Of a stretch of 64,000 nucleotides of DNA, positions 48,930 through 59,331 are shown piece after piece. The notes beneath the pieces were generated by a model. It made no database searches. It saw nothing but the letters and a program-made list of their open reading frames with translations, and was not told the DNA's origin. Both the position numbers and the translations under genes were made by a program. This DNA is from Anniella stebbinsi (lineage: Eukaryota > Chordata > Lepidosauria > Squamata > Anniellidae). Within the stretch, counting starts at the first letter, position 1, and every line of letters begins with the position of its first letter. Location: assembly GCA_029215795.1 (NCBI GenBank), contig JARDYH010000004.1:33794001-33858000 (forward strand), in the 5' to 3' direction.

Positions 48930-48930
48930 A
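48034..48930 (+). pseudogene. L2-clade LINE 3' fragment, close relative of the 31.8-kb copy
   Basis: The sequence begins AATCCAGACAAGACGGAGGTG, the point corresponding to 33175 in the longer copy, and stays very similar through the C-terminal ORF2 (HWLPISFRAKYKVLVITFKAL, NDLPGEIRQL) to a stop at about 48760. One base is lost near 48149 (GCTTAGGGTGCTCC against GCTTGGGGGTGCTCC), shifting the frame before it. The 3' UTR ends CCCCGCCTCGATCTGTTGGGAGAGGCGGG with an (ATT)n tail. It is severely 5'-truncated. Confidence 0.88.
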
Positions 48931-49029
48931 AATGTGGGTGCATGGAAGGTAAGTTGTATTCAAGCATAATTTGTAACACTGCACAACATCATGACTGATC
49001 ATGGGACACATCAGATAAGGCATCAGCCT

Positions 49030-50039
49030 TAGGGTGACTATATGAAAAGGAGGACAGGGCTCCTGTATCTTTAACAGTTGCAAAGAAAAGGGAATTTCAT
49101 CAGGTGTAATTTGTATGCATACACCATCTGGTGAAATCCCCTCTTCACAACAGTTAAAGCTGCAGGAGCCCTGACCTCTAACTATACTAGAGTGACCAGA
49201 TACAAAAGAGGGCAGGGCTCCTTTCAGTGGTGCTGCAACATAGACACATCTCTTTGGGTGTGTAGCATTGTGACTTCATCACTGATTGACTCAATCCAGG
49301 AAGTATAATCAGCCAGAGAGAAAATGGTGCCGAAGCAACAACTGCTGGGCGTAATGTAGGCTGACCATATGAAAAGGAGGACAGAGCTCATGTAACTTTA
49401 AGGGTTGTAGAGAAAAGGGAATTTCAGCCAGTGTCATTTGTATGCAATTAGTTCCTGGTGATATTCCCTCTTCATCACAACAGTTAAAGTTGCAGGGGCC
49501 CTGCCTTCTTTTGTATATGGTCACTCTAGTATAGTGCCTGCACCTTTAACTGTTGTGATGAAGAGGGAATTTCACCAGGAACTAATTGCATACAAATGAC
49601 ACTGGCTGAAATTCCCTTTTCTCTACAACTGTTAAAGTTACATGAGCCCTGTCCTCCTTTTCAGATGGCCAGCCTACGTAATGGTACTGAATAAGCTTTT
49701 TTTCCTCCTTTTTTTTTTAAGGTGAAAATTCACACAATTGAAAGGTGGGTGCTCCATATAAATCAGTAGAATTTTTTAACCAAAATATCATTGGCAGATA
49801 CCCCCTAGTTAAAATCGTTCTGAACCATGACCTTCTACAAACCGTGACTTCCCACAATACTTTTGTATCTGGTCACTCTAGTATAGCTAGAAGACAGGGC
49901 ATCCTGCAGCTTTAACAGTTGTGAAGAGGGACTTTCACCAGGTGCTGTATGTATACAAATGACACCTGCTGAAATTCTGTTTTCTATGCAACTATTAAAG
50001 ATACAGGAGCCCTGTCCTCTTTTTCATACAGTCACCCTA
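49030..50039. mobile_element. Nested hAT-like element, outer duplication ATCAGCCT
   Basis: TAGGGTGACTATATG at the left and ATACAGTCACCCTA at the right are flanked by exact ATCAGCCT (49022-49029 and 50040-50047). The interior starts and ends as in the 320-bp family, but about 640 bp of other DNA lies between the halves. That insert is bounded by CTATACTAGAGTGACCAGAT (49192) and ATCTGGTCACTCTAGTATAG (49867), which are inverted, and itself contains a complete further copy (49357-49676). Confidence 0.8.
49357..49676. mobile_element. hAT-like element, 320 bp, nested
   Basis: TAGGCTGACCATATGAAAAGG to GATGGCCAGCCTA, exactly 320 bp, inside the element above. CGTAATG is repeated on both sides (49350-49356 and 49677-49683). 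Its interior resembles 34176-34495. It is the youngest layer of the nest. Confidence 0.85.
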
Positions 50040-50047
50040 ATCAGCCT

Positions 50048-50600
50048 TAGCTTCCAATTTCTTGGCTTTCCGGAGTTTGGACCAAGGTGAGAAAGCCTAA
50101 CTTCTGGTCTTTTAAACCAGCAGGGTTTTTTTATGATTGAATATAGTAATGTTATTGCATTACTTACTTTGCAATCTTATGGTCTATGGGAAGGCATCCC
50201 AGGGGCTATAGGATACCATAGGCCTCCCTCTTCACAGGCGGAGAGGGAAAGATATTCTGGAGGTCCTCCTTAGCCTAGTGCCGGAAAGTTCTGCTGCTGT
50301 GGATGCCCTGCTGGCAGTGCTCTGCAGGCATTAATGGCAATTAGGGGCATTCTGTGGGTATGTTGGGACAGATTAGGCGATCCACCAGATCCGGAACCTC
50401 CGTGTTTCCAGGACCAATCCCTGAAACTAGGCAAAAATTACATCAGTTTTGAAACTTGCACAATTATCTTCTCAGCCATTGCTTCCAAAAGAAAAAGTCA
50501 AACCAGCAGCAATAACAACAAAGGTAAAAACCTGTCCTGCCCTCTTTTACTCTAGTTGGTGCTGATGGAGTTATGTTACCTCTTGTTAGAAAGGGAATTG
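50048..50600. other. Intergenic DNA, unclassified
   Basis: No element or gene recognised. The right end runs into a GA-rich tract. Confidence 0.6.
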
Positions 50601-50607
50601 GCAGACA

Positions 50608-50641
50608 GCGAGAGAGAGAGCGAGAGCGAGAGAGAGAGAAA
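50608..50641. repeat. GA-rich microsatellite
   Basis: AGCGAGAGAGAGAGCGAGAG and following units. Confidence 0.85.
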
Positions 50642-51035
50642 GCAAAACAGAATGAACATTTACCAGTCCCACACGCACAGAGGCTATCTTGGTACAATAA
50701 AGCAGACCACTCCCTTCTTTAGTGAAGAAAAGAAAGCAGATTGACTCACAAATATTCTTGCACATACAATGCAGGTACAGTTAAGAGTTTAAAAAGGAGT
50801 TTGTTCAGTCCAGTATACAGGCAGGAGCAAGACAGCAAACACATATCCTTCCAGCACATGGTGAAAGTCAGAGAGGCACAGAAGGAAAGGGAGGAGCAAA
50901 TGGAAGAAATCACAAGAAACCACATTGTAGGCTATAGATATCCTGAGGCCAGCTGTGTTCAAAATTCCCATGCATTAACTAACTGTAACACTGCCCTCTT
51001 CCAGTAATTAGCAGACGAGGTTGCAATATCCCCAA
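50640..51035 (-). repeat. Unclassified interspersed repeat, LTR-like (copy 2)
   Basis: The counterpart of 6345-6735. It carries AATAAA in + orientation at 50696 within GGTACAATAAAGCAG, and on the minus strand begins TGTTACAGTTAGTTAATG after GAAGAGGGCAG. Similarity to copy 1 is continuous apart from small indels, so a real dispersed family is involved. The class is not settled. Confidence 0.4.
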
Positions 51036-51584
51036 AAGGTGCAGACTCAAAAGGGCTTAGGAAGTGATAGATCCTCCAGCACAAACTCACCATCCAGCCT
51101 CCACTGGACTGCTCTGTTTGTGAGCAACTGGATAGAATACTGTCAGCATGTGCTTCTTTATAACTCCAAAGTGAAGGGGCTAGAAACATACTTCTTAAAC
51201 AACTGAAAGCTGAAAATTCATGGAGGAGACTAGAATATTCCTGAGGGGAGAGACCCCCCCAGGCCCCAGGCCCCTCCCTAGCCCTCTGTGGTAGCAGCCC
51301 ATGTTCCACCATGATTTCATTTGTTTGACTGCTATTACACAAGGCCCAGATCTACACCTTGTGTCAAATCATTACAAATGTGGAATAAAAAGCAGGATAT
51401 AATACTAGGGATGTGCACTGACCCCCCGGATCGGATCGGATAGCGGATCGGAATCGGACCTGGGGGGTCGGATCGGATCGGATCGGATCGGAGGCTGGTC
51501 GGATCGGATCGGACCAGATGTCCGATCCGGATCGGACGCCATTTTGAATGCTTTTTCCCATAGCCAAGTATTGTTTTACAAAAA

Positions 51585-52650
51585 CGCCTATAACTTTTTC
51601 ATTTTTAAAGATAGAAGGATGAAACTTGGGCACATTGTAGACTGGTTAGGGGTAGTTATCTGTGAGAAATTTCAGAAAGATTGGTGCATGCATTTTGTGG
51701 CAATTAATTTTTTAATAAATACCCAGGAATGCCTATAACTTTGTCATTTTTAAAGTTACACACATGAAACTTTGCCACATTGTAGGGGGTACCTTGGGAC
51801 CTATGTGTGTGAAATTTCAGAAACGTAGGTGCTTGTCTTGTGTGGCAATTAATTTTTAGAAAAATGGGTAGTAGTGGGGTAAATACAGTTACGCCTCCCA
51901 TTTTTTTATTTTTGAAGATACAAACAGGAAACTTGGGCACATTACAGGTACCACTTGCCTTGATATGTGTGTGAAATTTCAGAAACATTGGAGCTTTCCT
52001 TGTGTGGCAATTAATTTTTGAAACAATGAGGAAAGAAACACCTATAACTTTGTCATTTTTAAAGTTACACACATGAAACTTTGCCACATTGTAGGTGGTA
52101 CCTTGGGACCCATGTGTGTGAAATTTCGGAAACGTAGGTGCTTGCCTTGTGTGGCAATTAATTTTTTAATAAATACCCAGGAATGCCTATAACTTTGTCA
52201 TTTTTAAAGTTACACACATGAAACTTTGCCACATTGTAGGCGGTACCTTGGGACCTATGTGTGTAAAATTTCGGAAACGTAGGTGCTTGCCTTGTGTGGC
52301 AATTAATTTTAGAAAAATGGGTAGTGGTGGGGTAAATACAGTTACGCCTCCCACTTTTTTATTTTTGAAGATACAAACAGGAAACATGGGCACATTACAG
52401 GTACCACTTAGCTTGATATGTGTGTAAAATTTCAGACAGCTGGGTCCAGGCATGTGGTGGCAAGGTATTTTTGAAACAATGAGGAAAGAAACGCCTATAA
52501 CTTTTTTATTTTAAAAGTTAGAAGTCTGAACATTACTCACTTTGTAGATGGGTTAGGGGTAGATATGTGTCAGAAATTTCAGAATTATAGGTCCAGGCAT
52601 TTGATGGCTATGGAATTTTTAAATTACATGTTTCAAAAAAATTTCTACAG
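51585..52650. repeat. Seven tandem units of 145-161 bp, left arm
   Basis: Units start at 51585, 51731, 51892, 52039, 52185, 52345 and 52492, each with CGCCTATAACTTTTTCATTT or a variant. Each carries a GAAACTTNGNCACATT segment, GAAATTTCNGAAA and GTGGCAATTAATTTTT. Two variants (CCTATAACTTTGTC and CGCCTCCCATTT) alternate, which suggests duplication of two- or three-unit blocks. Frames through the array translate to repetitive peptides and are not a protein gene. Confidence 0.85.
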
Positions 52651-53034
52651 AGGCCAGGTCTTCCCCTCCCGCTTCCCGCGAAGAAAAGGAAACACTCTCT
52701 CGTCTCGATCCCTTTGATCCTTGCTACTAGTATCCATTACAGGGCTCGTGTTTCCTTTCCTACTTTCACTTTTCAAGCAGAACGGCTGAGCCTAGCTGAG
52801 TTTTGCAGCCATGCGTGCAAGGAAGGATCACTCTGGTCTCGATCCCTTTGATCCTTGGTAGTATCCATTACAGGGCTCGTGTCTGCTTGAGTACAAAGTG
52901 AAAAGTGAAAGTAGGAAAGGAAACACGAGCCCTGTAATGGATACTACTAGCAAGGATCAAAGGGATCGAGACGAGAGAGTGTTTCCTTTTCTTCGCGGGA
53001 AGCGGGAGGGGAAGACCTGGCCTCTGTAGAAATT

Positions 53035-54100
53035 TTTTTGAAACATGTAATTTAAAAATTCCATAGCCATCAAATGCCTGGACCTATAATTCTGAAATTT
53101 CTGACACATATCTACCCCTAACCCATCTACAAAGTGAGCAATGTTCAGACTTCTAACTTTTAAAATAAAAAAGTTATAGGCGTTTCTTTCCTCATTGTTT
53201 CAAAAATACCTTGCCACCACATGCCTGGACCCAGCTGTCTGAAATTTTACACACATATCAAGCCAAGTGGTACCTGTAATGTGCCCATGTTTCCTGTTTG
53301 TATCTTCAAAAATAAAAAAGTGGGAGGCGTAACTGTATTTACCCCACCACTACCCATTTTTCTAAAATTAATTGCCACACAAGGCAAGCACCTACGTTTC
53401 CGAAATTTTACACACATAGGTCCCAAGGTACCGCCTACAATGTGGCAAAGTTTCATGTGTGTAACTTTAAAAATGACAAAGTTATAGGCATTCCTGGGTA
53501 TTTATTAAAAAATTAATTGCCACACAAGGCAAGCACCTACGTTTCCGAAATTTCACACACATGGGTCCCAAGGTACCACCTACAATGTGGCAAAGTTTCA
53601 TGTGTGTAACTTTAAAAATGACAAAGTTATAGGTGTTTCTTTCCTCATTGTTTCAAAAATTAATTGCCACACAAGGAAAGCTCCAATGTTTCTGAAATTT
53701 CTCACACATATCAAGGCAAGTGGTACCTGTAATGTGCCCAAGTTTCCTGTTTGTATCTTCAAAAATAAAAAAATGGGAGGCGTAACTGTATTTACCCCAC
53801 TACTACCCATTTTTCTAAAAATTAATTGCCACACAAGACAAGCACCTACGTTTCTGAAATTTCACACACATAGGTCCCAAGGTACCCCCTACAATGTGGC
53901 AAAGTTTCATGTGTGTAACTTTAAAAATGACAAAGTTATAGGCATTCCTGGGTATTTATTAAAAAATTAATTGCCACAAAATGCATGCACCAATCTTTCT
54001 GAAATTTCTCACAGATAACTACCCCTAACCAGTCTACAATGTGCCCAAGTTTCATCCTTCTATCTTTAAAAATGAAAAAGTTATAGGCGTTTTTGTAAAA
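53035..54100. repeat. Seven tandem units, right arm (inverted)
   Basis: The reverse-complement counterpart of the left-arm array, with units ending in AAGTTATAGGCG or AGGCGTAACTG. Few substitutions separate it from the left arm (for example CAAGCCAAG here against the complement of CTTAGCTTG). Such high arm identity implies a recent duplication or gene conversion. Confidence 0.85.
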
Positions 54101-54380
54101 CAATACTTGGCTATGGGAAAAAGCATTCAAAATGGCGTCCGATCCGGATCGGACCTCATCGGATCGGATCGGATCGGATCGGAGGTTGTCCGGATCGGAT
54201 CGGATCGGATCGGATTTTCCCGATTTTGGGTCGGATCGGATTCGGATCGTGGATCGGATCCGATCCGATGCACACCCCTATATAATACTATGAAAGTGGT
54301 ATATGGAATGTGGCTTGTGCTCCGGCAGTTATCAGTGCACTTCAATACAGCTATAAAGTAGTAGCGTAGATCTAGCCTTA

Positions 54381-55700
54381 GTAACATTAATCATGGCAGG
54401 TACTGGTCCTATAAGTGGCCCACGCAACACACTATCCTGTACTTCAACAGCTGAGTCCCCTGGCACACATGACCCAGATCTTATTGGAATAGGCATCACC
54501 TCCTTGGTACTATTATCAAAAGAACCATGAATGGCAGCTATAAAGCGCTTTGCAATGGAAGGCAGTTTTTGCAAGAGTTTCCACAGAGGTGGTGACTACA
54601 CAAACCAAGTCTCATCCATCAATCAACCAACTGCCTGCAGAGATGGTTTTTTTTAAAAAAAAAATCACTGATGGGAATAAGCATGCCTGGATCTTTTCTG
54701 TAGACTCAGGTGGATGTATGCAATCCTCTGTGGGTACTTAAAGCATCTTTATTTTTTTTGGGGGGGGGTTGAAAAAAACCTTTTATCTTCTTATATAGGA
54801 CACACAACATGAGACATTGGGGAAATCTATATCATAGGATAAACCTGAAGAGGCAAGACAGAGACTCGTCTGTAATCTTTACCTGCAAACAAAAAGTCAT
54901 GTTGGGATACCACTAGGGATCTAGTTGAAATCAAAACAAACCCCCAAACACGGGCTGATTTAGAGCAATAACTGAAAGTGAGTCAAATTCCAGAAGACGA
55001 GCCATGATAATCTATACTAGCAACAACAAAAATAAAATAAAATATCGGGGTAGGGGTGAAATACAGGGTTGTACCTCAGAGACTAACTGGTTGGTTTATA
55101 TTTTTTTCTCTGAGTTTTTGTATACTGATGCATCAAAGTAGTCTGTGAAGCTGGTACCAAGTCGCAATGTGTTTTGTGACCCCCCCAATGCATTCGACAG
55201 TCTCTAACGTTGCAGAAATGGCCCTTTACAGTCACCATTGTGCACAATATTAGATATACAAAAATCTAGAGACCCAATTTGCATTAAAAAGGCAGGTTGC
55301 ATGAAGGAAGGGGTGGCTGAGTGTGAGCGGACAGGTCTGGTAAGTCCTGGCCACTCGCACAGCTCAGTAGGTGTGTGGGGGGGGACTTGCTGACCTGGAT
55401 TCAGGGGTGAGTGGGGGGGGGGAATCTGATGGACTCTTGGACTCAGCCAAGCACCTGCAACATCTCTAAACTGAACCTCCATTCTACTGATTCTTGGACT
55501 CCTCCTTGACTCTGCTTCTTGGATTCCATATTATATCTGACTGCTTATTTATGTTTTGACCTTGGCTGTGCCTTAGACCTCTCTTTTGGAAACCACCTAA
55601 ATGCCTGGTAAGTCTGTGCTTGATTATTTGCCTGTTTAATGGACTAGCCTATTGGCTTCATCCCTCTCTTTGCCTAGCTTATAGACTTACCCGACCAGAG
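54381..55700. other. Intergenic DNA, unclassified
   Basis: AT-rich, with G and T homopolymer runs near 54760. No gene or element recognised. Confidence 0.6.
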
Positions 55701-55704
55701 CAGG

Positions 55705-55810
55705 ACACTTGATGCCATCCAGATGTTTTAGGCTACAGCTCCTAGTATTTATGGCCATTGGCTCCATGATGGGAGCTGAAGTCCAAAACTGGAAGACACC
55801 AGGTTGAGGA
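55705..55810. mobile_element. MITE, CAGATGTTTTAG...CCAAAACTGG type, degenerate
   Basis: CATCCAGATGTTTTAGGCTACAGCTCC, then CCATGATGGGAGCTGAAGTCC. It matches the general layout of 34567-34706 but lacks clear GGGTGGGCAA ends. Confidence 0.6.
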
Positions 55811-55834
55811 AAGCTGATCTACAATGAGTGGCAA

Positions 55835-55957
55835 TGGCTCTCCAGGATTTCATACAGGAGTCTTTTCCAGCTATGGATGGAGATGCTGGGGATTGAACGT
55901 GGGACTTTCTGCATGTTAAGCATGTGTTCTACCAATGAGCTAGAGCTCTTTACTGCA
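55835..55957 (-). mobile_element. tRNA-derived SINE, minus strand
   Basis: On the minus strand it reads GCTCTAGCTCATTGGTAGAAC (A-box region) and CACGTTCAATCCCCAGCATCTC (B box), then CTGGAAAAGACTCCTGTATG and CCTGGAGAGCCATTGCC. It is the same family as 9790-9935 and includes the promoter boxes, which the copy at 8431 lacks. Confidence 0.8.
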
Positions 55958-56320
55958 GGATGCCTTTTCCATGGCACTCTCCCACGGCAGAGGTTCATTT
56001 TAGGCCCTGCAAAGTCAGATTTATATTTAATCACTTTCTAAGTAAGATCCATGCTTTGCTTGTTTTAAAACTGATGTTTGTTTGGTTTGGTTTATTAAGA
56101 GCTCATATTGAAAGCTGCTTTAATGTAATAGCTAAGAAATTGAACTAGGGATGGCTATGTCTGCAGGTGATTTATTTCTTATGTGGGCATTGTACACGAA
56201 ATGCTTCGAGCACTCAAAACACCATGATATAAATGCTAAGTGTTAATCTTTCCCAGGGTTTGGTTAAATATAACGGACACAGGTTGAAATCCATAAGAGA
56301 AAAACTCATCCAAGGGGGAA
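55958..56320. other. Intergenic DNA, unclassified
   Basis: Nothing recognised apart from CTAGGGATGGCTATG at 56145, which weakly resembles a TAGGGATGTGCA end. Confidence 0.5.
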
Positions 56321-56328
56321 TTATAGGG

Positions 56329-56631
56329 TAGGCTGACCAGATAAAATCCAGGTCAGGGCTCATGTAACTTTAACAGTTGTAGAGAAAAGGGAATTTCAGC
56401 CAGTGTCATTTGTATGCAATTAGTTCCTGGTGAAATTCCCTCTTCATCACAACAGTTAAAGGTGCATGCACTATACTAGAGTGACCATATACAAAAGAAG
56501 GCAGGGCCCCTGCAACTTTAACAGTTGTGATGAAGAGGGAATTTCACCAGGAACTAATTGCATACAAATGACACCGCTGAAATTCCCTTTACAACTGTTA
56601 AAGTTACACGAGCCCTGACCTGGTCACCCTA
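56329..56631. mobile_element. hAT-like element, 303 bp
   Basis: TAGGCTGACCAGATAAAATCC to CCTGGTCACCCTA. TTATAGGG and TTATTGGG flank it (seven of eight matching). The right arm has lost about 15 bp (CCCTTTACAACTG in place of CCCTTTTCTCTACAACTG). The central GAGTGACCATATACAAAAG is again an internal copy of the end. Confidence 0.85.
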
Positions 56632-56639
56632 TTATTGGG

Positions 56640-57476
56640 GGGGGGGGGAATACCAGAGGGATTTTACAAAGAGCAGGTGAATGCTGCCAAAAATAAGAGC
56701 CTGAGCTCAAGTCCCCCCTTTTCCTATGCTGGAAACCATGCAATTTCTTCAGCTCCAGTATCTTGTACCCTGACCTTGACTTGTGTTTTGACCTCCATGT
56801 ATCCGGCTTTGGACTTTTGCTTGATACTGCTTATTGGACTCTGATTCTACTTGACTGATATCCTGTGTGTTTGACCTTGGCTGCTCCTCTGATTTCTGTC
56901 CAGAAAATTTGTGTTTGCCTAGTAAAATGGTACTTGCCTTTTGCTTGCTTAACTTTTCTATTCTACTCAACTCTGTGTTAGCTTAGTAAAGCATTGAATC
57001 TAGTTGCAGCAGAACAACTGGTGCATAAGGAAAGCTGAACTAGAAATTATGGAGGGACATGAGTGCACTCCCCGTAGGGCTGACATTTTTTTTTTGTCAG
57101 GAGCAGCCTTATGGTTGTTTTGTTTTTGTTTTTTAAAAAATACAATATGGTTCCAAAGACTGTATTGGGCAAGGGAATAGAGATCACAAACATGAATGGG
57201 CACTAGATGAGCCATGAGATGATGCTCGGAGAATCCTGGCGATTCCAAACATCGCTCATTTGCCCATCCCCATTTTGGTTTGTTTACTTTTCTCATTCTT
57301 CCAGCCTTAGATTCAGTTCATCCCAAACTTTTAGATTATTTGTTTAAGTTCCCATGAATATTTGTAAGCGCTTTTGAGCATTACCCCTTCCCCCAATACA
57401 TGCATCTTTGTTCACTTTTCTTTTGGCTAACATTCATATTTTGGCAAGCAATCATCTAATATAATGCATTCTAATG
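56640..57476. other. Intergenic DNA, unclassified
   Basis: No gene or element recognised. A G run at 56637-56648 follows the hAT-like element. Confidence 0.6.
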
Positions 57477-57484
57477 TTATTTTC

Positions 57485-58555
57485 TAGGGGTGTGCACGCA
57501 CCCCCCGGATCGGATCGGGACCCAGATCGGGACCTCCAATTTTGTCCCGGACCAGATCGGACAAAATTGGAGGCCCCCCGGCCCAGATCAGGTCCGATCC
57601 CGATCCAAAAATCAGACATCCGATTTTTGGATTGGCCGCCATTTTTGTTTTCCCCATAGACTTGCATTGGGCAAAAGAAAGCTTTCCCCCAATGCAAGTC
57701 TATGAGGAAAAAATGGCGACGGGTGGGTGAGGGGGGCCTAACTCTCTCCTGCCCCCTGGGGCTGTCTGCTGTGGACAGCCCCGGCAGGTAAGCCCCCTCC
57801 CCATGCTCCTTACCCCCCTGGGGCCATCTGCTTCCATCCGCTGGCACCCGCGGGTGTCAGCGGATGGGAGTGGACGGCCCCAGGGGGGTAGGCCCCCTCC
57901 CCCTGCTTACCTTCCATGGCCGTCTGCTCCCGTCTGCCACTGTCCGCTACTGCAAGCAGGGTTTGTGGCCTGCCCCTAGGTAGCATGCCAGCGCGCTACC
58001 TAGGGTCAGGCCGCGAAGCCTGCTTGCAATAGCAGCCAGCGGTGGACGGGAGCGGATAGCCACGGAAGGTAAGTGGGCTGCGGGCTGCAGGCCATGGTCC
58101 CCCCTCCCCCCTCCTTACCTTCAGGGGACATCCGCTCCCGACCGCCGCTGGCCGCTACTGCGAGCAGGCTTCACGGCCTGCTGCTGAGTGGCGCGCCATT
58201 TGATAGTAGCGGGCAGTGGTGGACGGGAGTGGACGTCCCCAGAAGGTAAGCCCCCTGCCCTCGTTGTCCACTGGCACCCGCCGATGGAAGCGGACAGCCC
58301 CACCAGGGAAGCCCCCCCCCCACTGTCCGCTTCCATCGGCGGGCGCCCACTGACGCTTACCAATGGAAGTGGCGGTGGGCACCAGTGGGTGCCCACCGAT
58401 CCTCTGATCCATCCGATCTGGATCAGGACCTTTCCAGTTCAGATCGGATTGGATCGAACGATCCAGCGGTGAGATCAGAAATCGGATAATTGTATCCGAT
58501 TTCCCCTGGATCGGATCCGGATCGTCGATCGGACCCGATCCAATGCACACCCCTA
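57485..58555. mobile_element. hAT-like element with GATCGG ends, duplication TTATTTTC
   Basis: TAGGGGTGTGCACGCACCCC and CCAATGCACACCCCTA are flanked by exact TTATTTTC (57477-57484 and 58556-58563). The layout is the same as 19668-20945: GATCGG words, then GACTTGCATTGGG..CCCAATGCAAGTC and ATGGCGACGGGTGGG, then GC-rich hairpins, then GATCGG words again. Two hairpin modules (57911-58070, 58118-58248) end in AAGGTAAG. No transposase is present. Confidence 0.9.
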
Positions 58556-58569
58556 TTATTTTCTATATT

Positions 58570-58800
58570 ATATACATTTTTAATGCATTTTCAGTTGGGG
58601 AGCTCTATGGCAAAATTTGGAGAATTGCGAATTTTGAAGAATAACTCATCTTTGGTTCACATACAGGCTTGAAAGCATGAAATTAGGTAAATTCACATTA
58701 TAATGCAAGCTGAAAAAAAGTTCTCCCCCATCTCTAGTTTCACAAAACCCAGGTAGCAGGCAAGATGAGCTGGTGGGGCTGTTTTGATTTGCTACCCATC
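58570..58800. other. Intergenic DNA, unclassified
   Basis: AT-rich spacer between two elements; it includes GCATTTTCAGTTGGGGAGC-like words seen in other degenerate repeats. Confidence 0.5.
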
Positions 58801-58814
58801 AGTAGTTTTTTTGT

Positions 58815-59326
58815 ATCTACACCATGTTTTTTCTCTGGGTCATCCTTGGGTCATCCCTGTGTGTCCAAATGACCAGTTATCCCAGGGAAATGAAGGGATC
58901 ATGCCTGCCTGCCCCAGGAATCACCTGTGCCTCATTTGGGAGCACAGGGATGACTTTCTCCAATTTTCCCCACAGTCATGGGACCATCCCGAGGACCATG
59001 GTAGGTGTGGCCATTGCTCCTGCCTCCTCATGAGTAGTGTGGCCTTCAAAATGGGCATACAGCTATATGGGGAGTCTCTGTACCCATGGGGGGATGTGGT
59101 GGAAAACAATTTTGCCATCCCTGGGATGGGGGGTATGGGTGCATTTTTAAAAAACTTTTTCCATGGGGCTTTGTGGCTCCTCTTAAAATAAATGGCAGCC
59201 ACGATGTTCCTCTTGCCCTCTGGAATGTTGCACTGTCATCTAGTCCCTGTGGTATGAGAGCAGATCGCAGGTAAGTCTGTGATCCTCCCCTTCCCTCCCT
59301 CTACACCTTTAGGTGTAGACGAACCC
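58815..59326. mobile_element. Non-autonomous DNA transposon of the 8463 family
   Basis: ATCTACACCATG at the left (end shortened) and GGTGTAGACGAACCC at the right, with TTTGT at 58810-58814 and 59327-59331. The interior GGGTCATCCCTGTGTGTCCAAATGACC matches 8504-8524 (TCATCCCTGTACATCCAAATGACG), and GCAGGTAAGTCTGTGATCCTCCCC matches its right-hand part. It is in the same orientation as 8463. Confidence 0.75.
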
Positions 59327-59331
59327 TTTGT

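Larger units (their letters stand above)
51406..54280. mobile_element. Giant foldback hAT-like element, duplication TATAATAC
   Basis: The ends are TAGGGATGTGCACTGACC and CGATGCACACCCCTA, flanked by exact TATAATAC (51398-51405 and 54281-54288). The outer 130-150 bp on each side are GATCGG arrays that differ from each other. The arms inside them (about 51536-52774 and 52900-54133) are reverse complements with only scattered differences. The loop is about 125 bp. Each arm consists of about seven units of 145-161 bp. There is no transposase. It is by far the largest structure in the window, able to form a 1.2-kb hairpin if transcribed. Confidence 0.92.
51343..54377. mobile_element. Foldback MITE split by the giant element
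   Basis: GGCCCAGATCTACACC at 51343 and GCGTAGATCTAGCC at 54364-54377 are its ends. The left part ends AAGCAGGATATAATAC and the right part resumes at TATAATACTATGAAAGTGG. With the insertion removed it resembles 31557-31779 (ACTATGAAAGTGGTATAT against TATGAAAGCGGTATAT). About 160 bp belongs to this older element. Confidence 0.8.

Noticed and set aside
53221..53970. Open frames of 88 and 127 codons with repeating FKNDKVIG-like peptide, present on both arms
   Set aside because: They are translations of the tandem 145-161 bp units of the foldback element. The same frames appear on the opposite strand in the other arm, with no start context or domain.
51585..54100. Regular repeats with spacer-like differences, superficially like a CRISPR array
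   Set aside because: The organism is a vertebrate, the units are 145-161 bp and similar throughout, and they lie in inverted arms with transposon ends and target duplications.
58784..59191. 135-codon frame on the + strand
   Set aside because: Entirely covered by a non-autonomous DNA element of the 8463 family. Related copies do not preserve the frame.
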